A DNA stretch of 64,000 nucleotides from Nannochloropsis oceanica (GCA_004519485.1 CP038131.1:331501-395500), one strand, 5' to 3'. Positions 10,752 through 22,223 are shown, numbered from the stretch's first letter. The notes: generated by a model from the letters alone, not told the origin. Numbers and translations are program-made.

Positions 10752-11592
10752 TTATCAATGCATACTACACTTGACAAGATTTGGTGACGGCCAGCATTCG
10801 TACGTATTAATTTTGCGGGCGATCAGGATAAGCTGACCAAATAATAGCCCGGGTGGGCTTGCTAGAAATTGCGGCCACGAGGTGGCATGGAACAATCAGG
10901 AGAGCGGCAGCAAGCCTGTGTATGGCGGTATGGATACAATTAAAAGGGAGTCTGTCAAAGTGCAGAGTTATGAAAAGCCGTATGCCTTTCGAAATGAAAA
11001 TCGCGTCTCGTTCGGCCTTGACCTCCTCTACACCTCCGTGACCTACTCCCGGAGCTAGCCAAGAGCCTTCAGCGTCATAAGCGAGGCACGCATGATTCCT
11101 CTCCTGGATACATGCAACGCACACAAATGCTTGTGTCGCAGCAGCGTAAGATTACGGCGGTCAGAGAAGGCAATGCAGTCGAGCCAGCAGGACGAGTCCG
11201 TTGTGTCGGTTGCTCCTTGCTTGTGAAGACACAACGTCTTCACGAACTGGACAAGGCGCGGCTCTGCGGAAGCTCAAGAGCCTCCTCTTGGTGGTGCTGC
11301 TGGTGTAGCCCCAGACTACATTAAAGCTGACATATTTGTAGCAACTGAATATTGGATGAGTCGCGAAAGCGTGTGGCGTCATCGTCAGTCGCGACGAGCG
11401 AGACGGGCGACACGACCTGCTACGTCCGAGTCCAAGCGAGGCGAACGCCATGCTCTCTTTCTACCACATCCTGACCTACTTCTTGTGCTCCCCTCTCTCT
11501 CCTCAACTCATAGGCTTTGCCTCTGCCTTATTGTTCCGTTTCGACCAAGCAACTGTTCCAACAGGAACACAAAGCGACAACCATCATCCTCC
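10752..11592. other. Intergenic region before the C2 membrane protein gene
   Basis: About 840 bases. It may hold upstream exon(s) of the minus-strand candidate at 10453-10751, and near 11450-11592 the promoter and leader of the C2-domain gene. No ORF here has a recognisable domain. Confidence 0.4.
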
Positions 11593-13286
11593 ATGAGTAC
11601 TCTTACTGGACGCCAGCAGGCTAACCCTCAGCAAGCAGCCAGCGTACCCAAGCATAACTCCATGAGCACGATGGGTCGGATCAAAATCCGCCTGAACCGC
11701 GCCCGCAATCTCAAGGTATGGATATGGGTGTAGGTAGGGTGTGATGAATTGTAGGGAAGGATCCCGAAGGCCGAAGGAACAGGAGCGCACCGTTGGCGTT
11801 ATTTGCCACACGAGTAGCATATGGGGAGCCGGCCCGGAAACAGAAGTGATGGGTACATTTAAAAGATGTACGTGAATGATTGGGCGTTGCGGTGAAGCCT
11901 GGTTTCAGGGCGTGCTGGTGGAAAAAAAAGGGGGAAAAGTAGTGCCTGGCTGTGTTGATGTTTCACATCTCCTTTTCATCCATTACACACACGCATGACA
12001 GGGTCCCGAAATACTAGGGATGAGCAACTGCTTGGTGGTCTTTACTTTCGAAGGGAAACGAGAGGAGAGTTCGGTCAAGGTATGTCTTGTTCGTTTTCGT
12101 AGTTGGTTAGGTAAAAAAACAGGGCTGATTAAAGCGATTCAAGCGAAAGCGATTCCCCCTCCTCACTCCTTCCAGATCAGCACACCGGCGTGAAACGATC
12201 GAGCCCCCAAATGAAAAAATATATCCTCCTTCCCACTCTCACCAATGCCCCTGCCCCCCTCCCTTCCCTCCCTCCCTCAGGTTAACGACATAGCCCCCGC
12301 CTGGCACGAGGAGATCACCTTCGACAATGTTCTCTACCCTCCTTCCTCCAAAATATGCATCACCATCGTGTACCGCTCGGGAAAGAAAGATGAAGTATTG
12401 GGGGTGGCATGTCCGGGCTCGAACTTGTGGACGACGGGGGAAACCCCTCCGCAAGTAGGTTTATTAAAGGGAGGAGGGATGGACGGAGGGAGGGATGGCA
12501 GGGCGCTAATTACGCAGACAGGATCGCTTCTTCTTAAATGTCGGAGCTACACTGTCCGACCAGGATGGAGAGAAGGAAAAAGATCTGAAACATGTTCCAT
12601 GCGAAATCCTATTTCTTGTCTTACGCATCTTGTGTGTATTTTTACCCATACTCCGCAGGATCGGTGGTTGCCCGTGGCGACCAAGGAGGGCATCTACGCG
12701 GGAGAGTTGAACTTTCACGTGCACTGGACCAAGACCCAAGTGCGATACCGACAGTCGGTGGAGCTCTTGCAGGTACGTCCTTTTCTTGCCGCCACTTTCT
12801 TTCTTGTCAGCAGTCCGTCTATTGCTTCCACTTGCCCTCACATGCCCTCTTCCTCCCCTCCTTCCCTCCCTTCCTCTCCTTCTCTCCCTGCACCAACAGC
12901 GCGCTGTCCTCAAAACCCAGGCACTTACGTCTCCCTTCGAGCCCAGCATTGAGAGACTCGTCGCCCTCTTCTCGGACTTCCTCTTCTTTCTTGGCAGCCG
13001 AATCAAACGCCTCGGCAACACCCAAAAGGGTGTAGTCCTTGCGTTGCTCGTCGCCGTGCTGGCTGCTGTTGCCACTTGCATCACGGTGCCGGCATTGGTG
13101 TTCTTCCCTATTACCGCTCTGTTAGTGGGGGGGGTGCTGCTGGGATCTGTGTGTGCGTTGCCGCTGGTGATGGTGGGAGGATGGATTGTGCTGTGCACCC
13201 GACCAGTGCAGCAGAAGGTGGTGGGGCCGGTGGTTGAGCGGATGTTGAAGATGGAGAGGGTGAAGAAGCTCTTGACCCTCGATTAG
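11593..13286 (+). CDS. C2-domain membrane-anchored protein
   Basis: Five exons, 11593-11715, 12002-12079, 12281-12454, 12659-12772 and 12900-13286, all joining in phase 0, encode 291 aa. Residues about 27-150 look like a C2 domain: GRIKIRLNRARNLKG opens strand 1, then NCLVVFTFEGK, then PAWHEEITFDNV, the conserved W-x-E-x-[IF]-x-F strand. Residues about 207-263 form two closely packed hydrophobic helices (GVVLALLVAVLAAVATCI and onwards) before a short basic tail. This layout, C2 followed by a C-terminal hairpin anchor, resembles MCTP/extended-synaptotagmin tethers in organisation but not in detail. The acidic Ca2+-binding loops are poorly conserved, so Ca2+-independent lipid binding is possible. 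The third donor (CAA then GTAGGT) is the weakest join. Confidence 0.75.
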
Positions 13287-14595
13287 GAGCGGAGGAATGG
13301 AGAGGGGAGAGATGGAAGCAGCGGAATGACGTTTTTAGCTCTCGATATGAGTTTGTCACTCGTTCCATCGATTTCATTTGTTTCTTTTTTGGGTTTGAAG
13401 AAAGAAGAAGGGAGAGGAGAAAAAGGATGGAAAGAGATTCGGTAAGGTGAAAGGAGAAAGTCTGTGCCTGTGGTTGGCATGTGGGAGATTTCGAGGGTAT
13501 CGATGTAAGAGTATGTCTCGGTGCGGAGGGACGGTAAATGCGGCATGTGGGAGAGAGCATGGTAAGAGAAGGGAAGGATGGAGGGAGATGAGAATGATCG
13601 ATCGATCGTGTCTTTACGTCTGGGTGGTGTGCTGGCGATGTATGTGATGCGAAAGGGGGCCACTTGCATGCGACCTCTCTCTACGTAAGTCAAGGTGAGA
13701 GTGAATCGCACAAACGGAAAGGGAAATAAAGTGAACGAGGTAGAAGCGCGAATAAAGCAGAAAGAGGCATCATACCGACTGGGTCCATCAAAAATGTTTT
13801 TCTTTTCTTGTTTGTTGTCTTTGTCGTTTTGTTTTTGGTGTTGTGGTGGAGAGGGTGCTGCTGCTTCCGACTCGATGCTGCTCTCCTTCGGCACCCTCCC
13901 TCCCTATCTCCTTCCGTGCCGTGTGCTTCAGGACTTTGCCTCGTCTTCTTTTTATCTTCCCATCCCACACAACATCCATGGAAATGCTCCCTGATCTAAC
14001 AATCGATGAGGCCAGCCACTCACTCGCCTGCCTCATCATGACGACCCACTCAACTTAAAGCATCTTTCACCCTCGCGACACTTATGCAATCTATCAGTCC
14101 TTCGAATCCCCCCTCTTCCCCTTATTCCTCTCAATCACTCTATAAATCATCCTCATAAACAAACGCATCCTCTCTCACACCCACCCACCCACCCATCCAC
14201 ATAAGCACAGAGACACAAAACAACCACAAGCGACCCGACGCCCATCCACTCACCCAACCCAACGACAAATGAAAAAAGGAATCACTTTCTCATCATCATA
14301 ATCCTCCTCCTCCTCCTCTTCCTCCTCCTCCTCATCTTACTGCTACTCCTCTTCATCCTCTTCCTATTGCCGCTCCTGCTGCTTCTCCTCCTCCTCCTCC
14401 TCCTCCTCCTCCTCCTCCTCCTCCTCCTCCTCCTCCTCCTCCTCCTCCTCCTCCTCCTCCTCCTCCTCCTCCTCCTCCTCCTCCTCCTCCTCCTCCTCCT
14501 CCTCCTCCTCCTCCTCCTCCTCCTCCTCCTCCTCCTCCTCCTCCACCTCCACCACTGCTAATGCCCCCTTCCATATATCCCCCTCTTTCCCCCCC
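13287..14595. other. Convergent intergenic region with CTC repeat
   Basis: Lies between the 3' ends of the C2 gene (+) and the ELO gene (-). I see no gene. It contains a GATCGATCGATC run near 13595-13606, a C-rich CCCACC stretch near 14180-14200, and the long CTC array at its right end. Confidence 0.6.
14385..14544. repeat. (CTC)n trinucleotide microsatellite, about 53 units
   Basis: Roughly 160 uninterrupted bases of CTC repeat, flanked on the left by imperfect CTC/CTT/CAT units back to about 14300. It ends about 50 bases beyond the ELO stop codon, so it would lie in that gene's 3' untranslated region as GAG repeats in the transcript. It explains the poly-Leu, poly-Glu and poly-Gly reading frames here, which are not genes. 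Confidence 0.95.
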
Positions 14596-16004
14596 CTACT
14601 GCGCCTTCGTTTTTCCCTTCGGCGCCCCTGCCGCCCCCTGCCCGCCTAAAATGAACCTCTTTACCGCAAACTCACAGAACAAATACAGGTAGGTAGAGTA
14701 CATCACTCCACAGGCAATAAGCAGTTCCTGATCCACGGCGCATGTCTCGCCCGATCGGATCTTGTAGATGTAAAAGACGGCAGTGGCGACGCCCACCACC
14801 ATTTGGGAGATTTGCATCATGGTGATATAGATTGGCTTCAGCCAGGAAGGTCGGACCTGAATGGCCATCTGAGGAGGGCGGTCGGGCGGGCGGGAGGGAG
14901 GGAGGGTGGGTCAGTGTCAAGAGAGGCTTAGTTGTTGCCTGGATATAACAGGAGCGAAGCAAGGAGGAAGCGACAGGACGGGAAGAAAGAGTAGAGAAGA
15001 AGGAAGAGAGAGATGAAGGCATGGAAGAAGGGAGAGAGAAAAGGATCTATGTCAGGGGGTAGAGACACGCGTGCACAATAGGAGTGGGAGAAAGGAGAGA
15101 GAAAGAAAGGGATCACGTACCAGGAAGTAGTAGCCATACATAATGGCATGCACCGAATAATTCATGGCCACAAAAATGATACCCGGATTCTCCTTCGTGT
15201 AGCAGAACCAGGTGAACAGGAGGACCGTCACGTGGTGGTACCTAAGGGGAGGAGGAGGGAGGGGCGAACAAAAGGAGGGCGTGACTTCCTATGGTTCATG
15301 CCTCTTGTGGCGATTGATCTCTGCATAAGGACAGTTTGGATCCCTCTGTGTCCTTTTTCCTCCTTTCTTTCCCTATATATGGGTAATGGGCACAAACGCT
15401 CTGCGCCAGGTAAAGGACACATAGCAGCGCATGAATGCTAACTCGCTTTCCCTCTCCTTGGCTCCACCATTCCCCCATCCCAACCCCCGTACCAGTGCAA
15501 GAACTGTAGAGGCTTCTTCCGCAGAACGATGAACACCGTGTCGATCAGCTCTGCCAGTTTCGACAGAATGAAGGCTTGCACCCAAAAACCTACCGCGGCG
15601 TTGCCATACAGAGGCTCCGGGGCCCCGCACGCCACGACACTCAACCCCTTGGTCGCTGTCAGGTAGACAAGGTGAGGCACCACGCGAATCACGCCCATGA
15701 TCGAAAATATGGACAAAGCCAAGTTCCAGTACGCCAAGGGCCACTTTAGATCAAAGGGCTTCTTGTTCTTCATAATGGCTTGTCCACCGAAAATTCCTAC
15801 GACATAAACTACCACCGCCAAGATCGGAACCCAAGGCACGCTCTTCATCCAGTCAAATACAATAGCAGAGTCGTAGGTCTTCTCCCAGTTCATGTAGAAC
15901 GGCTCCAGGGCCGGGAGGACTTGGAACATTTGCGTGTACATCGTTCCGCGGCTGTTGGGGCCGTGGGGCTTGAAGTCCACTCCTTCTTGCAGGACCCACT
16001 TCAT
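14596..16004 (-). CDS. ELO-family very-long-chain fatty acid elongase (3-ketoacyl-CoA synthase)
   Basis: Condenses malonyl-CoA with a fatty acyl-CoA in the ER membrane. Three exons, 16004-15493, 15241-15121 and 14868-14596, give 301 aa, the family's usual length. The first join falls inside the catalytic box and rebuilds it exactly: CACTG plus GTACCACCAC gives H170-W-Y-H173-H174 (HxxHH). Upstream is the KLAELIDTVFIVLRKK signature; downstream are NYSVHAIMYGYYF and the T-x-x-Q-like MMQISQMVVG segment. The C-terminus ends in a basic GKTKAQ tail rather than a clear KKxx signal. In this kind of alga such enzymes elongate C18 or C20 polyunsaturated acids, but the substrate cannot be read from sequence. 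An upstream exon or a later Met start (residue 22) is possible. Confidence 0.93.
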
Positions 16005-17987
16005 GATTGACCGGAATGAGGAATAGATCCTGTGCTGGCTCTGATGCCGTCTGTGAGAGAGGGAGGGTGGGGTGCGTGTGAGTAAGAAGCTATGCTTGCT
16101 TGTATTCGTGTGGAAGCGATGGCCGTGGAATGCCTCGACGGATGCTCATTAATTGCGCCTAGCGTCGTGCATCATGTGTGCCCGGCAGCCGGCTGTCGAG
16201 AATGCTCACTGGAGGAGAGGCTGAACGATGTGCATACCATCCACTACACCCGCTGGCCTCGGGCATACGGATGCACAGCGGCCCCAGCAGGCACAAGAGG
16301 ACCAGTAAGCACGTCCAGCTTGTCCTTCAACGCGTGATTTGGCAGTGGGGCAAGTCGTGTGTGGGTCTAGCTAGGTAGGCATTGGGAGAATTAAGACAGT
16401 CTTGGATGCGGCATTGTGGTGCTCAGCCTCCGCCACTGAGCGCGCCCGGACCTAGGCATGCATTTGAGAAGGCGAGGCGTCGACGTATACCTTTCTTCTA
16501 AGCGCACGCGGCCGCATCCTGTTTGGGAATGTGCTGGAAAGAAATGCCGGCGTCCCGTCATGACACCTCCCCTCTCCAAGCACCATGCCTCGCTAACCCA
16601 GCAAATCATGACAACCATGACAGATGCTGCGTGGCGGGGGGCCGCGAGCAACGTAGAAAGCGTTTTCTTTCTTTGGCGCGTCGCATTACCACCACCATAC
16701 ACCAGAAAGATCGGGTCTCGAGGCACGGACTGCGAGAGCCATCGAATGCCCCGCTGGCGTGCATACTCGCATTTTTACACACGACGTGTGGGACCATTTT
16801 AACAGTATGTTTGCAAGAGCACTAATGAAGCAATGAAGGCCCGGCAAAATAGGGTAACCGATCATTTTGCTTTTCGGGCTCCACGTAGGACCCGGGAGCA
16901 AGAGGTGTCGCCATCTTCTCCATGGTCAAAGTCCCCTCTTACCCGACCATCGACAGTCCCCACCTTAAACCCCACACCTCACACGCCAGTGGTACGAAGG
17001 ATTTTTTTTTCAATGGAGATGTACTCCCCTGTTCCCCACCCTGGAAGAAGGACATCAGCAGCCTTTTGATGAAGAACTCCAACCTGACTCCCTTACCCTT
17101 TACAATCTTTAAACTTTACCAAAGTTCAAATTGTGGACTGCGACTCGTCCACATGAAAGTGGAATCACTAGTTATCACACATCAGCATGATGCGGTGAAT
17201 TTGTACTTAGGCCTTGTACACACCGCCCGTCACGTGCAGGGAGATGGCTTGGCTAGAAACTTGTTTCTCAACTATGAAGAATTTTTTTCTTTCATTTTGA
17301 AAATATTATTTTTTTAGAAATCGAGAGAATAAACAACAGATGGGTCGATGACTGGAATAACCCGTTCCGACCCATAGGTCACCACTACAGGCCTTTAAGC
17401 ATCACAAATATATTGCCCACTTTCTGTCAGAATCGGCCCCCGGGCTCCCTCTCCCCTCCCCCTCTAACTCCCTGTCAGGAAACAATGTCACATTATTCTT
17501 TCTATCTTGTTGTTTCTCAGGTCTTCGGAGACGACCCTTGTCTCGTAGGCACTGTGCCTGAATGACGGACATACTTTAATCAGCGGATCAAGCAAATAAG
17601 GTGGGTGTAAACTTTGAGAGGCCTGACGATTCTGGATTCCCCCTTTTCAAGAAAATGAAATAAGATCAAAGTTGGCAAATTCTGAGTTTGTACAGCTGTT
17701 CGTGCTTTTTACATCTCCTGTCTCATTGCTTGATTTTGATTACTTGTCCATCTGTGGCCTCTCGTATCCATGTCATTCTTGAATACGTACATGCACGCTG
17801 TGCTACGTCTGAAATATATATATCTCGTTTTCAACTATCGCATGACTTCTTTTCGTAAGTCAAAAGCTCCTGTGCTGCTTTGCGGCTGCTGTATCGCCGC
17901 CGTAGCAGTAATTGTAAATAACAATTATTCACAGTGTTCCTAAGATTCCTCACATCTACAAGGAAACCTTTTATTGTGGGGGAAAGA
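16005..17987. other. Long intergenic region containing an organellar rRNA fragment
   Basis: About 2 kb with no protein gene I can support. The left part should be the ELO promoter. At about 17100-17300 lies a piece of organelle-type small-subunit rRNA, described separately. Around 17340-17375 there is a short inverted repeat, TGGGTCG...CGACCCA, about 20 bases apart. The remainder holds only short ORFs. Confidence 0.6.
17100..17300 (+). pseudogene. Organellar (probably mitochondrial) SSU rRNA 3' fragment in nuclear DNA
   Basis: The segment follows the 3' part of bacterial-type 16S rRNA step by step: TGGACTGCGACTCG then ACATGAAAGTGGAATC, then TAGTTATCACACATCAGCATG, then GCGGTGAAT, then GGCCTTGTACACACCGCC and CGTCACG. 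That matches helices 42-44 and the universal 1390-1410 region. The similarity fades on both sides: there is no anti-Shine-Dalgarno end, no GTCGTAACAAGG block and no upstream 16S. It differs from the consensus at several normally conserved spots (TAGTTATC for TAGTAATC). A transferred fragment (NUMT) fits best. Its AT-rich flanks favour a mitochondrial over a plastid source. Boundaries are approximate. Confidence 0.8.
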
Positions 17988-20165
17988 TCAATACAAATCA
18001 CGCCACTCCAGACCAAGCCCGTGCTGATGAGATTTGCCGAGGCGCTCACCATACTCCTGCTGTTTTCGTGTGCACTGCCCGCAGCTCCACGAGTCACACT
18101 CCCCACATATATTGCCGACCGTCTTCCGGAATCCGTGTTCCCACGGGCCCGCTGCCGGCTTGGCCATATCCGCAACTGCACCACTCGAATTGCTCAACGC
18201 AGCCAGTCTCACCTTTCTCACCCTTGCTGACCCCTCCCCAGCATCAATCACACTGCCGTCACCTGCGCAACTCCCTCCACCGTTAGGCCTTCCCTTAGCC
18301 ACCGCCAGGGCCACATCGGTCTTTGCCCTCTCCTCCTCTTCTCCTTCCTCCTCCCCAACCCCCAACACTCGCGCCTTGAACGACCGAGGCCAGACCTTCA
18401 GGACCGTTGCCAATGTGGATGGCCGGCGCAACCATGTCTTGAGCTGAGATGGTGTGGTGACAGCAACTCCCGCGTTCTTACACAAATCTAGCCGTTTCTT
18501 GTATATGTTCGGCTCAATGGGATGGTTGCCTGAATGAATCAGCACTAAGCTATAAAGAGACAAATCTTGCTTCTCAAGATCTCCACACACAACCTGTGGG
18601 GCCTGTCCTGGACCGAACCGTTTTTCCAACCGCGGACGGAGTCTTTCTGCCAGTCTCTCCCCTCGCAATGCCGCCATTATGGACGGACCCCCACTTATCG
18701 CCGCCTTTCCCCCGGCACTGCCGCCGGTACTCCCTCTCCCACTGCTACTGCTGCTGCTCCTGGTACGCTCGATCATTCCTCTGGTAGCACCACCGCTGTA
18801 GCCTCCCTCGTCGTAAGGGTGATGTCCGTCATCCGTCACCAAGATAAGGTCTTGCGGCCCGAGGTTCTCCAAACGATGATTTCCCGCCAAAACGTCAGTG
18901 GGTGGCCCATAAAAGAAATTAATCAAAGACATGTAAAACGTCGAGATATCCACATCCAACGACACCGGTGCATGTTGGATAATCTCATCTTCCTTCTCCC
19001 GAGGCAGGGGACGGAGAAGAGTTTCGTGGAGTCGGGCCTGCTCCGTCCAGCCAACCAATACGTCTAGGGCTGCCTCCTCCCCAAGGATCAGCGAGCCTTT
19101 AGGCAACGCTGCCACCACCGTTTGATACCGCTTAGCCTCAGCATCCCTCACAGCCACGTCAGCCGAATAGGCACAGTCCAAGGCTAGATAGTACGTCTGC
19201 AAGCAAATAAGGTTCTTTCGGCAGTAATCAAGGAGAAGCCGTTCGACTAAAGGCAGAGCGAAAGGGATGGAGAATGGAGATGAGCAAGAGAATAGTTCAA
19301 TGAAACGATGATGGGCATTTTGGGGGAGAAAGCTAGTACAAGACTTCGAGGGAGACGGGAAGGAGGAGAAAGGGGACAAGGGAATGAACGTACCTCGGTG
19401 CAAACCCTCTGAAGGGCGCGTCTCCCGCCTTGGAAACACGAGTAAGACCAGCTTGCTACAGTGCTTGGCCGGGATTAAGGTACCAGGAAGGGCCGTGGTC
19501 TTGAGTGACACTTTCTGAGTCAACGCTTTGGCCAGCATCGCATCATCCTCGTGTGCCTCATCCGAATTGTGCTCCGTCAGGTCCATCAGCACAGGCTCTA
19601 AAATCAGTCCCGTCGCTCCCACGCTTCCCATCGAAGCCAAATGCTGGCGAAGCGTGTCCTTTGCCCAGGAACGAAGCACCTCCATTCCGTGCGCTTTCTG
19701 AAGCTGTTTCTTTTCATTGGAAGCCACATGAAAAATGGTCATGATAGTGCCCTGCAAATCACTCTTAAGAAAGGCTTCAGCAAGGGCTTCCGAAGATGCC
19801 GTAGAGGAGGACGAAGCACGCCCGACGCTCTGCTCGTTGTATGTGGAAGCTTCCGTGGTCACCGACTCGTGGAAGAGGCCATCTGTCAAGAGACAAATGG
19901 CAAGGGATTCGTACTCGAGCTTGGCATGCCACTCAGGGAGCTGGGCGAGCCGACGGGCTACATTTTCACGCTGCGCCAGGGTACCACCATAAATATTCAC
20001 CCCCGGTGGCCGTTTAGTGGTTACAGCGTTGCTGGCCTCGGTTTGCGGAGCAAAGCGGAGTGTTGCTCCAGGGGATATGGACGACATGCCGACCCCCCGG
20101 TGACGGTGGTACTGGTAGAGGCAGACGCGCATGCGCCCAAATGAGGTCGTCCCAAGACGCCACAT
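17988..20165 (-). CDS. Unrecognised protein, two exons
   Basis: I do not recognise this family. Exons 20165-19394 and 19246-17988 are separated by a 147-base intron (donor GTACGT, acceptor TTTAG). Its length is a multiple of three, so unspliced RNA stays open. The spliced protein is about 676 aa. The N-terminus (MWRLGTTSFGRMRVCLYQYH) is Arg-rich and free of acids, as in mitochondrial presequences. Later come an alpha-helical stretch after residue 100, a Ser/Gly-rich linker (RSSSSSSGRGSTGGSAGG), and a segment HSGNHPIEPNIYKKRLDLC that looks like a folded domain. The C-terminus holds four cysteines in CGECDSWSCGQC, a possible zinc site. Function unknown. Confidence 0.7.
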   Translation of the reverse strand: MWRLGTTSFGRMRVCLYQYHRHRGVGMSSISPGATLRFAPQTEASNAVTTKRPPGVNIYGGTLAQRENVARRLAQLPEWHAKLEYESLAICLLTDGLFHESVTTEASTYNEQSVGRASSSSTASSEALAEAFLKSDLQGTIMTIFHVASNEKKQLQKAHGMEVLRSWAKDTLRQHLASMGSVGATGLILEPVLMDLTEHNSDEAHEDDAMLAKALTQKVSLKTTALPGTLIPAKHCSKLVLLVFPRRETRPSEGLHRGTFIPLSPFSSFPSPSKSCTSFLPQNAHHRFIELFSCSSPFSIPFALPLVERLLLDYCRKNLICLQTYYLALDCAYSADVAVRDAEAKRYQTVVAALPKGSLILGEEAALDVLVGWTEQARLHETLLRPLPREKEDEIIQHAPVSLDVDISTFYMSLINFFYGPPTDVLAGNHRLENLGPQDLILVTDDGHHPYDEGGYSGGATRGMIERTRSSSSSSGRGSTGGSAGGKAAISGGPSIMAALRGERLAERLRPRLEKRFGPGQAPQVVCGDLEKQDLSLYSLVLIHSGNHPIEPNIYKKRLDLCKNAGVAVTTPSQLKTWLRRPSTLATVLKVWPRSFKARVLGVGEEEGEEEERAKTDVALAVAKGRPNGGGSCAGDGSVIDAGEGSARVRKVRLAALSNSSGAVADMAKPAAGPWEHGFRKTVGNICGECDSWSCGQCTRKQQEYGERLGKSHQHGLGLEWRDLY

Positions 20166-20440
20166 GGCGTCTGTGGGACGTTTGTCGACTGTGGGGTGTG
20201 GACAGAGAGAAGCGAGACAATTGATACAACAAGGTAATCAAATATCTATTGTATTGCGCTGAAGGGGATGGACGAGCACCTGACGGGTGAAGTACATCCG
20301 ACTCATAGGAGCAGCAGCCTGATTTCTGTACAAAGCACAGGAGGAAAGAGCAGAACACAAGACGTCACATCATCTTCAACCTCTCGTTCTTTGTCCATTT
20401 TTTTTTTTTAATGTAAATATTTTATTTCAATTTCATTTTA

Positions 20441-21649
20441 TCATCCTTCGAACACATCTCCGTCTTTATCGCCCCGCAGAGCGGCGTGCTTAGCAATAGC
20501 GGCAAACAAAGATTGAGTGTGCTCTGCTGACGCACCCACACACGAAGGAAAGACTGTCTGTCCGTATCTCCTACAGTCCAGAGGAGGCGGTGGCTTGCGC
20601 ACGCTACTCACAATATCTCGCGTCCGCTGCATGTAGAGGACGTCTAAATCACCTCGCACCGAGATCTCCATGTCTTCAATCATTCTCCCCATATTCGCAA
20701 CGTGCCCCCCTGCGCTGCCCACCACTGCGTGCGTCGCTTCAGTCGCCCTCGTCACCGTCCCCGCCAAGCAAGCCTCCCCAATGTCGGGATGATCGACAAA
20801 TAAGGATATTTGCACAGTGCTTGTCAATTTATAGCTTGCTGTTGCTCCTGCTCCCCGTGCTGTAGCTTGAACCTCGACTACGTGCATCGAGTCCCAGGTA
20901 CCCTCCCGGAAGGCCCGCGTGCCCATTACCTTCTTTTTGATTGCAAAGCAACCGGCAAATCCATCACCACCGCCTGCTCTGATGCTGTTGTTGCCCCCTC
21001 CTCTGTCATTGGGATCGTCCTCGTCAGGCAAGTCCCAGAAAAATACAGAGGAGACCCCTTGTCCATCATAGTACAGCTCACGATAAATCTGAAAGAGTGC
21101 ATTCGCCTCCACCTCCAATGCGCGCAACGAATCAGGAGGGAAATACAAAGTGGAGGAAAGAGGAGGAGGAGGAAAGTACTTGTTGGACCATGGGGATCGG
21201 TGCGACGCGCCGTCACGATTGTAGTCGCAAAGAAGATAGTGTTGATTCTGATGAGCATGTGGTGGTGAGAAAGGTGGGAGGTTAAAATTGCGCCAGCAGA
21301 ACGAGGGTAGGCTTTATATTGGCTGACAAAAAAGCTTTCAAGCTGCAAGGGTGTGGTCTCTAGTGCGCAAGTCTCATTTCTTGTGCGACGACCAGCCAAA
21401 TGGGCGAGACCACACTCGCCCACTGCCCCGCCGCCCACTCTTTCATACCACACGTACCGTCTCGGGGTCAATGGCTTCTTCCAAAGGGATGTCGACGCAC
21501 TCGGCGAGCTCCTCTCCCAACTCTGGTGACACGAGCTGCATCAGACTCTCGAGGTTGTCCTTCTGCTTGTGGGGTGGTAGACGTCGCATAAGGTTCAAGC
21601 ATGCGCGGAGCTGCTTTCTGGGCGGGATGTTTTTGGCAGTGGTGCTCAT
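20441..21649 (-). CDS. CAPZB: F-actin-capping protein subunit beta
   Basis: Beta subunit of the CapZ heterodimer, which caps actin filament barbed ends. Two exons, 21649-21458 and 21247-20441, join in phase 0 (donor GTACGT, acceptor CATCAG) and give 332 aa. Landmarks match the family in order: LNLMRRLPP near the start, LLCDYNRDG then HRSPWSNKY just after the join, ALEVEANALFQIYRELYYDG, SVFFWDLPD, WDSMHVVEVQ, YKLTSTVQ and NMGRMIEDMEISVR. It is longer than the 270-280 aa of animal homologues. The extra length comes from an N-terminal extension and an insert of about 20 residues (DEDDPNDRGGGNNSIRAGGG) between FFWDL and GFAG, both probably disordered loops. It is divergent from CEP120. Confidence 0.95.
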
Positions 21650-22223
21650 TTTGGCAGTTGCGGGTGGGTTGATATCGGGGTGGAAACAAAGGCGGCGACA
21701 AAGCTGAAGTTGCACCAGGATAGGGTTGGCTGTGCTGTGTGTGACGAGGGGGTGGAAGTCATTACGTGGGAGAGTGTGCTCACGCCTGAGCAAAGCTGAT
21801 CAAAATGTGCCTCTGGCCTTAACTATCAGACCGGCCTTCGTGTTGCTTAATTAGTGCACGAGGTTGAGCCTCCGTGGCACCAAGTTCCCCAGCTCCAGTC
21901 CCTCCTCCCCTAAGCCCAGGCTGCTGGGCTTGGAGGCAGGCCTTCCCGTCAGATTCTCTCGCACGCGGCGTTCATCATTGCATGCCAACAAAATGCAAGA
22001 GGCACTCTCACTTTTCACGCTTCATACAACACACATTTGCACAGCCTCAGATCCTTTATTGCTCCACACCGCGTGAGGTGTCCATGTCCCTTACCTGAGC
22101 ACTGAAGCACTGAAAAGTCGCTGTTGCCGTAGGTTTGGCGAGGCAAGGGCTGCAACAGACAGCCCGCCTGCCCTGGTTTACATCAAACGCGCACTCACCG
22201 CACCCACAGCTGCAAACAGGGCC
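21650..22223. promoter_or_regulatory. Divergent intergenic region, CAPZB/CEP120
   Basis: 574 bases between two outward-facing start codons; it should carry both promoters. I see no gene and no obvious motif such as an X-box, which would be the expected element for a ciliary gene in animals. Confidence 0.45.

Noticed and set aside
9611-11330. Possible diverged dispersed repeat (TCCGTTGTG[CT]CGGTTGC near 9627 and 11199)
   Set aside because: The match is about 17 bases with only loose similarity beyond it. It is too little to call an element.
14095-14115. Possible tRNA B-box (CCTTCGAATCCC)
   Set aside because: No acceptor stem, A-box or anticodon arm can be formed around it. I found no tRNA gene anywhere in the window.
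14353-14574. Poly-Gly, poly-Glu and poly-Leu ORFs
   Set aside because: They are frame readings of the CTC microsatellite with no unique coding sequence at either end.
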